Positions 33,315 to 42,174 of a DNA stretch of 64,000 nt are shown one piece after another. Position numbers and translations under genes: made by a program. The notes beneath the pieces were generated by a model, which was given only the letters and a program-made list of their open reading frames with translations, searched no databases and was not told where the DNA came from. Positions within the stretch are counted from its first letter, which is position 1. Every line of letters starts with the position of its first letter. The stretch is from Guyparkeria sp016278265 (GTDB lineage Bacteria > Pseudomonadota > Gammaproteobacteria > Halothiobacillales > Halothiobacillaceae): the NCBI RefSeq assembly GCF_044582145.1, contig NZ_JBDODO010000001.1; one strand, given 5' to 3'.

Positions 33315-33794
33315 ATGCACCTCAAGACGATGTTTTCGAAATTGGGATCGGCGTTGCTGGTGCTGCCGGCCTTCGCCCTACCGGCCGCGGCCCTAGCCGG
33401 AAATGGCCTGATGACGCTGGAAAGCCAGTACAGCGTGGCCGAAACCGAGGAGCGCCTGGTCGAGGCGGTCGAGAGCAAGGGCCTGACGGTCATGGCCCAG
33501 GTCGATCATCAGGCCAATGCCGAGACGGTCGACATGGAGATGCCGGCGACGCGGCTGGTGATCTTCGGCAACCCGAAGCTCGGTACCCAGTTGATGAAGT
33601 GCGCCCCGACGGTGGCGATCGACCTGCCGATGAAGATGCTGATCTGGGAAGACGGGGAGACCGTCAAGGTGGCCTACAACACGGCCGAGTACCTCGTCGA
33701 GCGACATGAGATCGGTGATTGCGCCGCGCCGGTGCAGGAAAAGGTTGGTCAGGCGCTGGATGGGTTCGCGAAGGCGGCCGCCGGTGTCAAATGA
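33315..33794 (+). CDS. Exported DUF302 family protein
   Basis: The 159-residue protein has a signal peptide (LGSALLVLPAFALPAAALA) and one DUF302 domain: YSVAETEERLVEAVESKGLTVMAQVDHQANA, then LVIFGNPKLGTQLMKCAPTVAIDLPMKMLIWED. The domain is widespread in proteobacteria, often near sulfur or metal genes; its function is unknown. GGAG at 33304-33307 lies 7 bases before the ATG and directly after the octanucleotide array. A shared terminator separates it from cusA. Confidence 0.85.
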   Translation: MHLKTMFSKLGSALLVLPAFALPAAALAGNGLMTLESQYSVAETEERLVEAVESKGLTVMAQVDHQANAETVDMEMPATRLVIFGNPKLGTQLMKCAPTVAIDLPMKMLIWEDGETVKVAYNTAEYLVERHEIGDCAAPVQEKVGQALDGFAKAAAGVK

Positions 33795-33850
33795 GTAGGA
33801 GCGACCACGTCGCACCAGTTGATCCCTGCTGACTCGTGACTTGCGACAAA

Positions 33851-33880
33851 AGAAAGGCCGGGGTCCCCGGCCTTTCTTGT
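33851..33880 (+). terminator. Terminator shared by the DUF302 gene and cusA
   Basis: A 13-bp perfect inverted repeat (33851-33863 and 33865-33877, arm AGAAAGGCCGGGG) is followed by TTGTTT on the plus strand and by TTTTGTC on the minus strand. It sits between the convergent stops at 33794 and 33902 and probably works both ways. Confidence 0.8.
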
Positions 33881-33901
33881 TTCGAGTGCTCGGGCCGCGG
33901 C

Positions 33902-36900
33902 CTACGCGGACTGCGGCCATTTGCGCCGCTGCCACAGCCAGTAGATCACCGGCAGCACGATCATCGACAGGATCGGGGCGGTGATCATCCCGCCGACCAT
34001 CGGCGCGGCGATGCGCGACATCACCGCCGAGCCGGTGCCGTGCCCGATCATGATCGGCATCAGGCCGGCGAGGATGACGGCCACGGTCATGGCCTTGGGG
34101 CGTACCCGCAGCACCGCGCCTTCCATTAGCGCATCTCTCAGGTCGGCACGGGTGTTGAGCCGTCCCTCTTTCTGGTGATGCTCGATGGCCTGGTCGAGAT
34201 AGATCAGCATGATCACGCCGAACTCGGCGGCCACGCCAGCCAGGGCGATCAGCCCCACTGCCACGGCGATCGACAGGTTGTAGCCCAGTGCCCACAGCAG
34301 CCAGAAGCTACCGATCAGCGCGAACGGCAGGCTGGCCATGATCATCACCGCCTTGCCGCCGTGGCGGAAGGTGAGATACAGCAGCACGAAGATGATCGCG
34401 AGCGTCAGCGGCACTACTTGCTTGAGTCGTTCGGCCGCGCGCTCCATGTAGCGGTACTGGCCGGCCCACTCGATCGCGTAACCTGGCGGCAGGTCGACTT
34501 TCTCCTTGAGCACGTCCTTGGCCCGCTCGACGTAGCCGCCGAGATCGACGCCGCTGGTGGTGACGAAGACAAAGCCGGCCGGGCGGCTGTTCTCCGACTT
34601 GATCACCGGTGGGCCCGACTCGATGGTCACCGTGGCCACCTGCCCGAGAGCGACCGCGGAGCCGCTGGGCGTGACGATCGGCAGGTCGCGCAATGTTTCC
34701 ACCGAGTTTCGATCGCCCTGGGGGTACCGCAGGCTGACCGGATAGCGCTCGAGGCCCTCGACGGTTTCGGTCACCTTGACCCCGCCGACGGCGAGGCTGA
34801 TCACCTTCTGGATATCGCCGATGTTCAGACCGAAGCGGGCCGCCTTGGCGCGGTCGGGCGTGATCACCACGTAGCGGCCGTCCGAGGTGCGGTCGGCAAA
34901 CGCGCTGCGCGTGCCGGGCAGCCCCTTGAGTGCGGTCTCCACCTCCTGGCCGATCGCCTCGATCTCTCCCAGATCCGAGCCGGTGATCTTGATGCCGATC
35001 GGCGTCTGGATGCCGGTGGTCTGCATGTCGATACGCGTCTTGATCGGCATCACCCAGGCGTTGTTCAGGCTGGGGAAGTCGACCTTCTCGTTCAGTCGAT
35101 CAATCAGGTCGTCCAGTGTTACGCCCTGGGGCCACTGGTCGCGCGGCTTCAAGGTGATGCTGGTCTCGATCATGGTCAACGGCGCGGGGTCGGTCGCCGT
35201 CGCGGCCCGGCCGATCTTGCCGAAGACGCGTTCGACCTCGGGCTCCTCGCTGATCAGCTTGTCGACCTGCTGAAGGAGGATGCGCGCCTCGCCCACCGAC
35301 AGGCCCGGCAGGGTGGTCGGCATGTAGAGGAGGTCACCCTCGTCGAGCTGGGGCATGAACTCCGAGCCCAGCCCCGTGCCCAGCGCGGCGAGTCGCGGCG
35401 AGCCGTCGAACCAATCTTGCCATTGGCGTTCCAGTCCCGTCTGCCAGTCGGTGACCTGTGCCTGCCACTCCGTGTCGCCCGCCCACTTGAGCGGCGCGAG
35501 GAAGCCGGAGATGCCCGCAAACGGCAGCACGGCCGAAAGCAGCAACAGCAGGGCACCGACCAGCACGCTGCGGGGGAAACGCAGCGCGCCAGCCAGCAGC
35601 GGCCGGTAGCCCCAGATGAGAAAGCGGTTGAGCGGATTGCTGTTCTCGCTGGGAATTCGGCCGCGGATGAAGTAGCCCATCAGTACCGGTATCAGCGTGA
35701 CCGCAAGACCAGCGGCGGCTGCCATCGCGTAGGTCTTGGTGTAGGCCAGCGGGGCGAACAGGCGGCCTTCCTGCGCCTCCAGCGCGAACACCGGCACGAA
35801 CGACAGCGTGATCACCAGCAATGAGAAGAACAGCGCCGGGCCCACCTCGCTGGCCGATTTCGCGATCAGTCCCCAGTGGACCTCGCCCTTGGGTGGGTGG
35901 CCGTACGTCTCGCGGTAGCGTGCCAGGTGCTTGTGGGCGTTCTCGATCATCACGATCGCCGCGTCGACCATCGCGCCGATGGCGATCGCAATCCCGCCCA
36001 GCGACATGATGTTGGCGTTGATGCCCTGCCAGTTCATGACGATGAACGCCGTCAGAATGCCGAGCGGCAGGCTGATGATCGCCACCAGCGCCGAGCGCAG
36101 GTGGAACAGGAACAGTAGGCTCACCAGCGCGACGACCAGGAATTCCTCGAACAACTTTTTCTCGAGGAAGGCCACCGCGCGTTCGATCACGCCGCTACGG
36201 TCGTAGGTGGTCACCACCTCGACGCCCTCGGGTAGCCCCGGTTTGACGTCGTCGAGCTTTTCCTTGACCGCGGCGATCACCTCGAGGGCGTTCTCGCCGC
36301 TGCGCATCACGACGATGCCGCCGACCACCTCGCCCTTGCCGTCGAGCTCGGCCACGCCGCGCCGCTCGGCCGGACCGACCTCGACATGGCCGAGATTCCG
36401 CACGGTGATCGGCGTGCCCGTGTCGGTCACGCCCACCGGGATCTTCTCGATGTCCGAGGCGGATTGAAGATAACCGCGGCTGGTGATCATGTACTCGGCA
36501 CCGCCGCGCTCGATCACGCCGCCGCCCACCTCGCGGTTCGCCTGGGCGATTGCCTCGCGCAGCCGGTTGATCGAGACGTTGAAAGAGCGCAGGCGTTGCG
36601 GATCGACCACGATCTGATACTCGCGGACCATGCCGCCGACGGTGGCCACCTCCGCGACGCCTTCGACGGATTCGAGCTGAAACTTGAGAAACCAGTTCTG
36701 CAGCGTGGTCAACGCGGCCAGGTCGTGCTGCCCGGTCGGGTCGTTGAGCGCGTACTGGAACACCCAGCCCACGCCGGTCGCATCCGGCCCGAGCTTGGGG
36801 GTCACGCCTTCCGGCAGGTCCTCGGCGGCCTGGTTGAGGTACTCGAGCACCCGCGAGCGGGCCCAGTAGAGATCGGTGCCCTCCTTGAAGGTCACGTAGA

Positions 36901-37177
36901 TGTAGGAATCGCCGAAAAACGAGTACCCCCGCACCGCCGTGGAGCCGGGCACGGCCAACAGACGCGTCGTCAGGGGGTAGGTGACCTGGTCCTGGACCAC
37001 CTGCGGCGACTGGCCCGGGAAGGTGGTCTTGACGATCACCTGCGTGTCGGACAGATCCGGGATCGCGTCCAGCGGCGTGGCCTTCCAGGCCCCCCAGCCG
37101 ATGGCCGCGAGAAGCGCGGCCAGCAGCAAGACCAGCACGCGGTAGCGGATGGAGGCATGGATGATGCGTTCGATCAT
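33902..37177 (-). CDS. cusA: Heavy-metal RND efflux pump CusA (Cu/Ag type)
   Basis: The 1091-residue inner-membrane pump is an HME-RND protein: helix 1 YRVLVLLLAALLAAIGWGAW, then PLDAIPDLSDTQVIVKTTFPGQSP, the usual 12-helix layout and two large periplasmic loops. The loop after GSEFMPQLDEGDLLYMPTTL is Met-rich as in CusA, supporting Cu(I)/Ag(I) rather than Zn/Co/Cd substrates. DLSDTQV also follows CusA rather than CzcA. AGGAGAGGGAC precedes the ATG. It lies 12 bases after the adaptor gene and ends the operon. Confidence 0.93.
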   Translation of the reverse strand: MIERIIHASIRYRVLVLLLAALLAAIGWGAWKATPLDAIPDLSDTQVIVKTTFPGQSPQVVQDQVTYPLTTRLLAVPGSTAVRGYSFFGDSYIYVTFKEGTDLYWARSRVLEYLNQAAEDLPEGVTPKLGPDATGVGWVFQYALNDPTGQHDLAALTTLQNWFLKFQLESVEGVAEVATVGGMVREYQIVVDPQRLRSFNVSINRLREAIAQANREVGGGVIERGGAEYMITSRGYLQSASDIEKIPVGVTDTGTPITVRNLGHVEVGPAERRGVAELDGKGEVVGGIVVMRSGENALEVIAAVKEKLDDVKPGLPEGVEVVTTYDRSGVIERAVAFLEKKLFEEFLVVALVSLLFLFHLRSALVAIISLPLGILTAFIVMNWQGINANIMSLGGIAIAIGAMVDAAIVMIENAHKHLARYRETYGHPPKGEVHWGLIAKSASEVGPALFFSLLVITLSFVPVFALEAQEGRLFAPLAYTKTYAMAAAAGLAVTLIPVLMGYFIRGRIPSENSNPLNRFLIWGYRPLLAGALRFPRSVLVGALLLLLSAVLPFAGISGFLAPLKWAGDTEWQAQVTDWQTGLERQWQDWFDGSPRLAALGTGLGSEFMPQLDEGDLLYMPTTLPGLSVGEARILLQQVDKLISEEPEVERVFGKIGRAATATDPAPLTMIETSITLKPRDQWPQGVTLDDLIDRLNEKVDFPSLNNAWVMPIKTRIDMQTTGIQTPIGIKITGSDLGEIEAIGQEVETALKGLPGTRSAFADRTSDGRYVVITPDRAKAARFGLNIGDIQKVISLAVGGVKVTETVEGLERYPVSLRYPQGDRNSVETLRDLPIVTPSGSAVALGQVATVTIESGPPVIKSENSRPAGFVFVTTSGVDLGGYVERAKDVLKEKVDLPPGYAIEWAGQYRYMERAAERLKQVVPLTLAIIFVLLYLTFRHGGKAVMIMASLPFALIGSFWLLWALGYNLSIAVAVGLIALAGVAAEFGVIMLIYLDQAIEHHQKEGRLNTRADLRDALMEGAVLRVRPKAMTVAVILAGLMPIMIGHGTGSAVMSRIAAPMVGGMITAPILSMIVLPVIYWLWQRRKWPQSA

Positions 37178-37189
37178 GTCCCTCTCCTT

Positions 37190-38917
37190 TTATTGCTGCT
37201 GGCCGGACTGGTCGCCGGAGGACGAGTCGTCACCCGAGCCGGACAGCCGCAGGAAGGACGCCTGAACACTCGATTCCGAGTCGATCAGGAACTGGCCCGA
37301 GGCGACCACCTGCTCGCCGGCTTCCAGACCCGAGACGATCTCGGTGTAGCCGCCGGATTCGGCGCCGGTCTGCACCGCGACTGGCCGGAAGCGGCCCTCG
37401 CCGGTGCGTACGACCACGCGCGCGCCGCCCGGCGCCGGAATGATCGCCGTCGACGGCACGGTGAGCACTGGCGGGCTCTTCTCCGGCATGAGTGTGACCT
37501 CGGCGAACTGGTTGGGCCGCAGCTGGCCGTCCTCGTTGTCGAATGCCAACCGGACCCGTAGGGTGCGTGATTGTGGGTCGAGTTCCGGGTAGACGAAATC
37601 CACCGTCCCCTCGAACTCGCGCCCGGGGAGGCCGTCGACCTGCATGCGCGCTTGCTGGCCCTCGTGGACCGACTGCATGCGCCGTTCGAGTACGTCGACG
37701 TTGACCCAGACACGATCGCGTCGGGCGATGGTGTAGAGGTCGAGGCCGGGCTGGATGTACATCCCTTCGCGCAGGTTGATCTCGGCGACGTAGCCGTCTT
37801 GTGGGGCGAGTAGCGGGATGGTGCGCTGCACCTTGCCCTGCCGACGGACGGCATCGATGACCGACTCGGGCACGTCGAGCAACTCGAGCCGGGCGCGTGT
37901 GGAATCGATCAGGTCGCTCATGCCGCGGCGCAGGGCGACCAGGTAGTCCTGCTGGGCGGAGACGATGTCCGGTGAGTAGTACTCGAACAGGACGTCGCCC
38001 TTTTTAACCGAGGCGCCGATCGAGGCGACCTCGAGTCGTTCGACCCAGCCCTTCGAGCGTGGATGGACGTGGGCGAGCAGATCCTCGTCGTAGCCGACGG
38101 TGCCGACGGTGCGGATCGTCTCGGTGAGCGGACGTTTTTGCGCCGCGTCGATCACGACGTTCATGTGCTGCACGGTGATCGGGCTCACCGAAACGGCCGG
38201 AAAGCTCGGCGCCTGGGGGCGGTTGGGCGCATTGCTCGTGCTCGTCGCTTCGCCGGCACCGATCTCGGCGGCCGGGTAGTCCTTCTCGACTAGGTCCATG
38301 CCGCAGATGGGGCAGGAGCCGGGCTCCTCCTCGATGATCTGCGGGTGCATGGGACAGGTCCAGCGCGTCACGGTATCGCCGCCATCGCCTGAGGCCTGGG
38401 CATGATCATGGCCGGCATGGGCGTCCACACCAGTCTCCTCGGCGGGGAATTCCTTCTCGACCAGGTCCATGCCGCAGATGGGGCAGGAACCCGGCTCCTC
38501 CTCCACGATCTGCGGATGCATAGGGCAGGTCCAGCGCGTGACCATCTCGCTACCGGAGCTAGCGGCTACGGTGGCACCTTCCGTACCCGCTGTGTCGTCC
38601 GCCTTGCTGCCGCCCGCCTGGGTGGCGGCTTGCTGGCTGGAGACTTGCTGGGCGGGGAATTCCTTCTCGACCAGGTCCATCCCGCAGATGGGGCAAGAGC
38701 CGGGCTCCTGCTCGACGATCTGCGGATGCATGGGGCAGGTCCAGCGGGTGACGTTGTCGTTGCCGTCGGTCGACTGGGCGTGGTCATGGCCCGAGTGGTC
38801 GGCGTTCTCGGCGGCCACGGCCTGGGTGAGCGCCGGCGCCAGACCGGTCAGCACCGCCGGCGTGACCAGCGCGGCACCGAGCAGACTGATGCGAAGAATC
38901 GTGTTGTGACGGTTCAT
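37190..38917 (-). CDS. cusB: Cu/Ag efflux RND periplasmic adaptor (CusB-like) with three heavy-metal-binding domains
   Basis: The 575-residue adaptor has a signal peptide, then three near-identical heavy-metal-binding domains at about 57-86, 127-156 and 185-213, each WTCPMHPQI then EPGSCPICGMDL. His-rich GHDHAQ segments precede the first (41-48) and third (167-174). The membrane-fusion core follows: SVSPITVQHMNVVIDAAQKRPL, lipoyl and coiled-coil parts around residues 285-370, and a C-terminal CusF-free end rich in Ser/Asp/Gln. It should bridge CusA and the outer-membrane channel and deliver metal. CusB of E. coli has no such domain and most homologues have one; three is unusual. It overlaps the TolC-like gene by 4 bases. 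Confidence 0.9.
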   Translation of the reverse strand: MNRHNTILRISLLGAALVTPAVLTGLAPALTQAVAAENADHSGHDHAQSTDGNDNVTRWTCPMHPQIVEQEPGSCPICGMDLVEKEFPAQQVSSQQAATQAGGSKADDTAGTEGATVAASSGSEMVTRWTCPMHPQIVEEEPGSCPICGMDLVEKEFPAEETGVDAHAGHDHAQASGDGGDTVTRWTCPMHPQIIEEEPGSCPICGMDLVEKDYPAAEIGAGEATSTSNAPNRPQAPSFPAVSVSPITVQHMNVVIDAAQKRPLTETIRTVGTVGYDEDLLAHVHPRSKGWVERLEVASIGASVKKGDVLFEYYSPDIVSAQQDYLVALRRGMSDLIDSTRARLELLDVPESVIDAVRRQGKVQRTIPLLAPQDGYVAEINLREGMYIQPGLDLYTIARRDRVWVNVDVLERRMQSVHEGQQARMQVDGLPGREFEGTVDFVYPELDPQSRTLRVRLAFDNEDGQLRPNQFAEVTLMPEKSPPVLTVPSTAIIPAPGGARVVVRTGEGRFRPVAVQTGAESGGYTEIVSGLEAGEQVVASGQFLIDSESSVQASFLRLSGSGDDSSSGDQSGQQQ

Positions 38918-40167
38918 GAATTCGGCTCCAGCAGGTAGCGCAGGTCGATGAGTTGCTCGGCGCGATCGAGGCGCAGGGTCAGTAGCTCCTGGCGGGCCTC
39001 GATGACCACGCGTTCGGCCTCGATCAGGGCCTCGAATTCGCCCTGGCCGGCGCCGATCTCGCCACGGATCATCTCGGCGACCTGTTTCAGTTCGGGGATG
39101 ATGTCGGTTTCAAAGTGCGCCACGCGCCGGTCCAAGGCGGCCAATCGCGCGCGGATACTATCGGCCTGGGCCGCGAGATCACGCGCGCGCTTGGTCAGCT
39201 CGAGCTGAGCGGCCTGGGCCGACTGTTGTGCCCCGCGCAGCCGGGGCGACTGGCGACGCTCGTGGAAGATCGGCAGGCTCACGCTCACGCCGGCGGATAG
39301 GGTGTTGGGCTCGCTGCCCGCGCGCAGGCCGTAGCCGACCTGCAGGCCGATTTCCGGGGCGAATTGCTCCTCGGCCTCACCCACCTGGGCGCGAGCGCCC
39401 TCGAGCTCGGCGCGCAGTCGGTCGAGCTCGGGCTGGTGGTTGAGGTCGCCCTGCGGCAGGTCGGTCAGGCGGGCCGGCAGGGAGTCGGGCAGGGGGCGTC
39501 GGGCGGCATCGCCCACCCAGCGGGCCAGCCGGGCGCGGGCGGCCTCGGCCTCGCCCCGGCGACGCTCGAGGGCATCCCCGATCCGCGACCGACGTGCCTG
39601 CAGGACGACAAGGTCGCTGCCGCTGGCCTCGTTTACCTGATAGGAGGTGCGCGCGCTTTCCAGCAATTCGCGGTACAGCTCGCGCTCGGCCTCGAGCAGG
39701 CGACCGAGGGCCTCCTCGCGGTAGACGGCCAGCCACAGCCGGCGGACCTCGCGCTTGAGCTGACGGTCGGCGGTGGCCAAGGCGGCCGCCGAGCCGGCGA
39801 CGCGGGCCTCGGCCTGCTCGCCGCGGAAGGCGAGCGTGTCGCCCGGCGGCAGGCTCTGCGAGAGCGTCACCACCGTCTGGGTCATGGGTGAATCGCTCAG
39901 GCTGTAGTTGTCGGTGGGCACGTTCTGCAGGGCGACGGACAGCCGCGGGTCGGGCAACTGGTCGGCGGCCTCGGCGGTCGCGGCCAGCCCGGCACGCCGC
40001 CGGTCGGCGGCCTGTAGTCCTTCGTCGCTTTGGGTCGCGGCCTGTACGGCCGCTTCCAGCGTCAGGCGCGGTCCGGTGTCGGCCGACGAGTCGGCCAGGA
40101 TCGGCGTGATCGGCACGGCGATCGCCAGCCAGGCCACGGCGGCCCGCGAGAGAATGGATGGGTTCAT
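38914..40167 (-). CDS. TolC/CusC family outer-membrane efflux protein
   Basis: The 417-residue protein has a signal peptide (VAWLAIAVPITPILA), then two outer-membrane efflux repeats rich in long helices (LTLEAAVQAATQSDEGLQAA; later PELDRLRAELEGARAQVGEAE). PDPRLSVALQNVPTDNYSL is typical of the CusC/CzcC branch. No lipobox Cys is present, so unlike E. coli CusC it is probably not a lipoprotein. GAGGAAACCGCC precedes the ATG. It forms the exit duct of the pump. Confidence 0.87.
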   Translation of the reverse strand: MNPSILSRAAVAWLAIAVPITPILADSSADTGPRLTLEAAVQAATQSDEGLQAADRRRAGLAATAEAADQLPDPRLSVALQNVPTDNYSLSDSPMTQTVVTLSQSLPPGDTLAFRGEQAEARVAGSAAALATADRQLKREVRRLWLAVYREEALGRLLEAERELYRELLESARTSYQVNEASGSDLVVLQARRSRIGDALERRRGEAEAARARLARWVGDAARRPLPDSLPARLTDLPQGDLNHQPELDRLRAELEGARAQVGEAEEQFAPEIGLQVGYGLRAGSEPNTLSAGVSVSLPIFHERRQSPRLRGAQQSAQAAQLELTKRARDLAAQADSIRARLAALDRRVAHFETDIIPELKQVAEMIRGEIGAGQGEFEALIEAERVVIEARQELLTLRLDRAEQLIDLRYLLEPNS

Positions 40168-40254
40168 GGCGGTTTCCTCGGTTAATGACGGTCAGCGGGG
40201 AGCTGGGTCAGCCGAGGTGCCGCGGGGTGTGGTGCCCCGGGGTGCTCGGCCGTG

Positions 40255-40590
40255 TCAGGCCGAGAGGGGAGGGCGGAACGGGGGGTTCGGAACGCCTGCG
40301 GCCATCGAATCGGCCAACGGCGCGTCAAGGGTGCCGTTGGGCAGGTGGATGGCGGCCGGTGTGGCCTGGGCCGGCAGGGGGGAGAAGCCGCCCAGCAGTA
40401 CGCAGCTGCCGCAGTGGTCACAGCCGGCCGGGGCGGTTGCCTCCTCGGTCGTGCCACTCATGCTCGGGCAGTCGGCCGAATGCTCGGCCGCCTCGTTCAT
40501 GGGGCAATCGAGCATGGTGACGCCGGCGGTCACCGCGTTCAGCGGTGCCCAGAAGGCGAGCAGCAGGGTGATCAGGCGCATGAATTTCAT
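40255..40590 (-). CDS. Small exported Cys/His/Met-rich protein heading the cus operon
   Basis: The 111-residue protein has a signal segment (LITLLLAFWAPLNAVTAG) and clustered metal ligands: TMLDCPMNEAAEHSADCPSM and CDHCGSCVLLGG. It resembles short DUF2946/CopL-like proteins found at the head of copper operons, but I cannot assign a family firmly. Position (87 bases before the TolC-like gene, same strand) suggests metal binding or leader-type control of the pump. MKF or the internal Met at position 4 could be the true start. Moderate confidence that it is coding. Confidence 0.6.
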   Translation of the reverse strand: MKFMRLITLLLAFWAPLNAVTAGVTMLDCPMNEAAEHSADCPSMSGTTEEATAPAGCDHCGSCVLLGGFSPLPAQATPAAIHLPNGTLDAPLADSMAAGVPNPPFRPPLSA

Positions 40591-40599
40591 GAGTTCGGG

Positions 40600-40628
40600 A
40601 CTATAGGTGCCTCTTTTGACAGGCGCAA
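40600..40628 (-). promoter_or_regulatory. Candidate promoter of the cus operon
   Basis: On the minus strand TTGCGC (40628-40623) and TATAGT (40605-40600) are 17 bases apart. Transcription would begin only a few bases before the ATG at 40590, implying a nearly leaderless message or use of a slightly later start. No obvious CueR or CusR operator was recognised. Confidence 0.35.
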
Positions 40629-40648
40629 GCCCGGCCGCGGATTGGTGG

Positions 40649-41746
40649 TCAGTCGGGTGTCAACCGCAGCAGCCGACCATCGGCATGGTCGGTAATCACC
40701 CAGAGCGCCCCGTCCGGCCCGGCCTCGACATCGCGGATACGCCACTCGCGTGCTTCCAGCCAGCGGTCCTCGTTGACCACGCGTTCGCCATCCAGTTGCA
40801 GGCGGGCGAGGTGGCGCTTGGCCAGTGCGCCGACGAACAGGCTTCCCTGCCAGTCGGGGGCGGCGGGGTGACCGTAGAAGGTCATGCCGGAGGGGGCGAT
40901 CGACGGGGTCCAGTGATGGAGCGGGCCGGTCACGCCCTCGACCGCGTCCGGGGCGATTTCCGGACCGGCATATTCCCGGCCGTAGGTCTGGATTGGCCAG
41001 CCGAAGTTTGCCCCGGCGACCGGGATGTTGATCTCGTCGCCGCCGCGCGGGCCGTGTTCATGAATCCAGACGCGGCCGGTGTGCGGGTGGGTGGCCGCGC
41101 CCTGCGGGTTGCGGTGGCCATAGCTGAAGATCGCGGCCTCGGCGTCGGGGCGGCCGACGAACGGGTTGTCTTCGGGAATGCGGCCATCGGCGTGGAATCG
41201 CAGCACCGAGCCGTTGTGGTCGGCCAGGTCCTGGGCGCGATCGCGTTCGCCGCGGTCGCCGACGGTCATGAACAGGTATCCGTCGCGATCGAAGGCCAGC
41301 CGCGAACCGAAGTGGATGCCGGAATCCACGCAGGGGGTGGCGACATGCAGGGTCTGGAAATCGACTAGCCGGTTTCCCTCCAGTCGCCCGCGGCCCAGGT
41401 GGGTGGCGTTGCCGCCGTCACAGCGCCCGGCCCAGGTCAGGTAGATCCACCGGTTGCCGGCATGCGCCGGATGGGCGAGTACGTCGAGCAGTCCACCTTG
41501 GTTGCGGTGATCGACCTCCGGCAGGCCGTCGATCGCCTGGCGATCCCCGCTGGCCGGGTCGACCCGCCAGAGCCGGCCGCGCCGCTCGGTGACCAGCAAC
41601 TCGCCATCGGGAAGAAAGGCCAGGGCCCAGGGGTGGTGCAGGTCGTCGGCGATCGTCTCGACTGCCGGCTCGGTCGGTGCGGGGTGGGCGGCGAGCAGCG
41701 GGAACCACGACAGGAGGGCGAGCAGCGCAAGTCGAGCACGAGACAT
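40649..41746 (-). CDS. PQQ-dependent soluble aldose sugar dehydrogenase family protein
   Basis: The 365-residue exported protein (signal LALLALLSWFPLLAAHP) is a six-bladed beta-propeller of the glucose/sorbosone dehydrogenase family (E. coli YliI/Asd type). Family motifs include HPWALAFLPDGELLVTERRGRLW, DSGIHFGSRLAFDRDGYLFMTVGDRGERDRAQD, SYGHRNPQG and HEHGPRGGDEINIP, which hold the PQQ and Ca2+ sites. I chose ATG 41746 with GAGGAACC upstream; the frame upstream to 42064 is not protein-like. No PQQ synthesis genes are in the window. It precedes the cus operon on the same strand. Confidence 0.88.
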   Translation of the reverse strand: MSRARLALLALLSWFPLLAAHPAPTEPAVETIADDLHHPWALAFLPDGELLVTERRGRLWRVDPASGDRQAIDGLPEVDHRNQGGLLDVLAHPAHAGNRWIYLTWAGRCDGGNATHLGRGRLEGNRLVDFQTLHVATPCVDSGIHFGSRLAFDRDGYLFMTVGDRGERDRAQDLADHNGSVLRFHADGRIPEDNPFVGRPDAEAAIFSYGHRNPQGAATHPHTGRVWIHEHGPRGGDEINIPVAGANFGWPIQTYGREYAGPEIAPDAVEGVTGPLHHWTPSIAPSGMTFYGHPAAPDWQGSLFVGALAKRHLARLQLDGERVVNEDRWLEAREWRIRDVEAGPDGALWVITDHADGRLLRLTPD

Positions 41747-41814
41747 GGTGGTTCCTCGCGGGCGGGTATATCCGGTGATGTGGCGTTCGAGATTAGACGA
41801 GCCGGTCGCGGTTC

Positions 41815-42060
41815 TCAGACCAGCATCGGGTAGTTGAACAACGAGCAGTGCCGCTGGTTGACCAGCCAGTGCGGCGCGATGGTCGGCCACCGCGAACCGC
41901 TCTGCCAAGCGACCCGGCCGTAGCCGAGCCCGGCGACGGGGGCGGCGGCGAACTCGATGCCGAGGGGCAGATGGGGCCGCTCGACGAGCACTGCGGTGAG
42001 CCACCAGGCATTGTTGCCGAGAGGCCGGCCGGGATGGAGGTCGTGGCCGCTGATCCGGCG
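41815..42060 (-). pseudogene. Start-less 81-codon fragment of an unidentified protein
   Basis: On the minus strand a frame bounded by stops at both ends (TGA at 42063-42061 and 41817-41815) has no ATG before its last few codons. Yet it reads like the C terminus of a real protein: LHPGRPLGNNAWWLTAVLVE, then GIEFAAAPVAGLGYGRVAWQ and HWLVNQRHCSLFNYPMLV, rich in aromatic and hydrophobic residues. It looks like the 3' end of a gene whose 5' part has been deleted or frameshifted. I do not recognise the family. Together with the kamA promoter it accounts for the 428-bp gap 41747-42174. Confidence 0.45.
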
Positions 42061-42091
42061 TCAAATGGATGGCATGCGCACGTATAAGCGG

Positions 42092-42119
42092 TTGTTTTTA
42101 TCGGGAAATGGGCTAGAAT
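42092..42119 (+). promoter_or_regulatory. Candidate sigma-70 promoter of kamA
   Basis: TTGTTT (42092-42097) and TAGAAT (42114-42119) lie 16 bases apart in a locally AT-rich stretch. The leader to ATG 42175 would be about 50 bases. Confidence 0.55.
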
Positions 42120-42174
42120 TCGCCGGCCTTTGTGGTCGGCACGGCCCATTACCATGCGCACCAGACGAGGTTTT

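Noticed and set aside
33125..33493. Minus-strand frame encoding repeated SSVRLFVC units
   Set aside because: It is the translation of the octanucleotide array plus the shadow of the DUF302 gene; no independent support.
34175..35824. Plus-strand frame of 549 codons opposite cusA
   Set aside because: Shadow frame with Asp/Gly/Arg-rich sequence and no domain.
41747..42064. N-terminal extension of the sugar dehydrogenase
   Set aside because: The upstream part is Arg/Ala/Pro-rich and non-homologous; ATG 41746 has a good ribosome-binding site and signal peptide.
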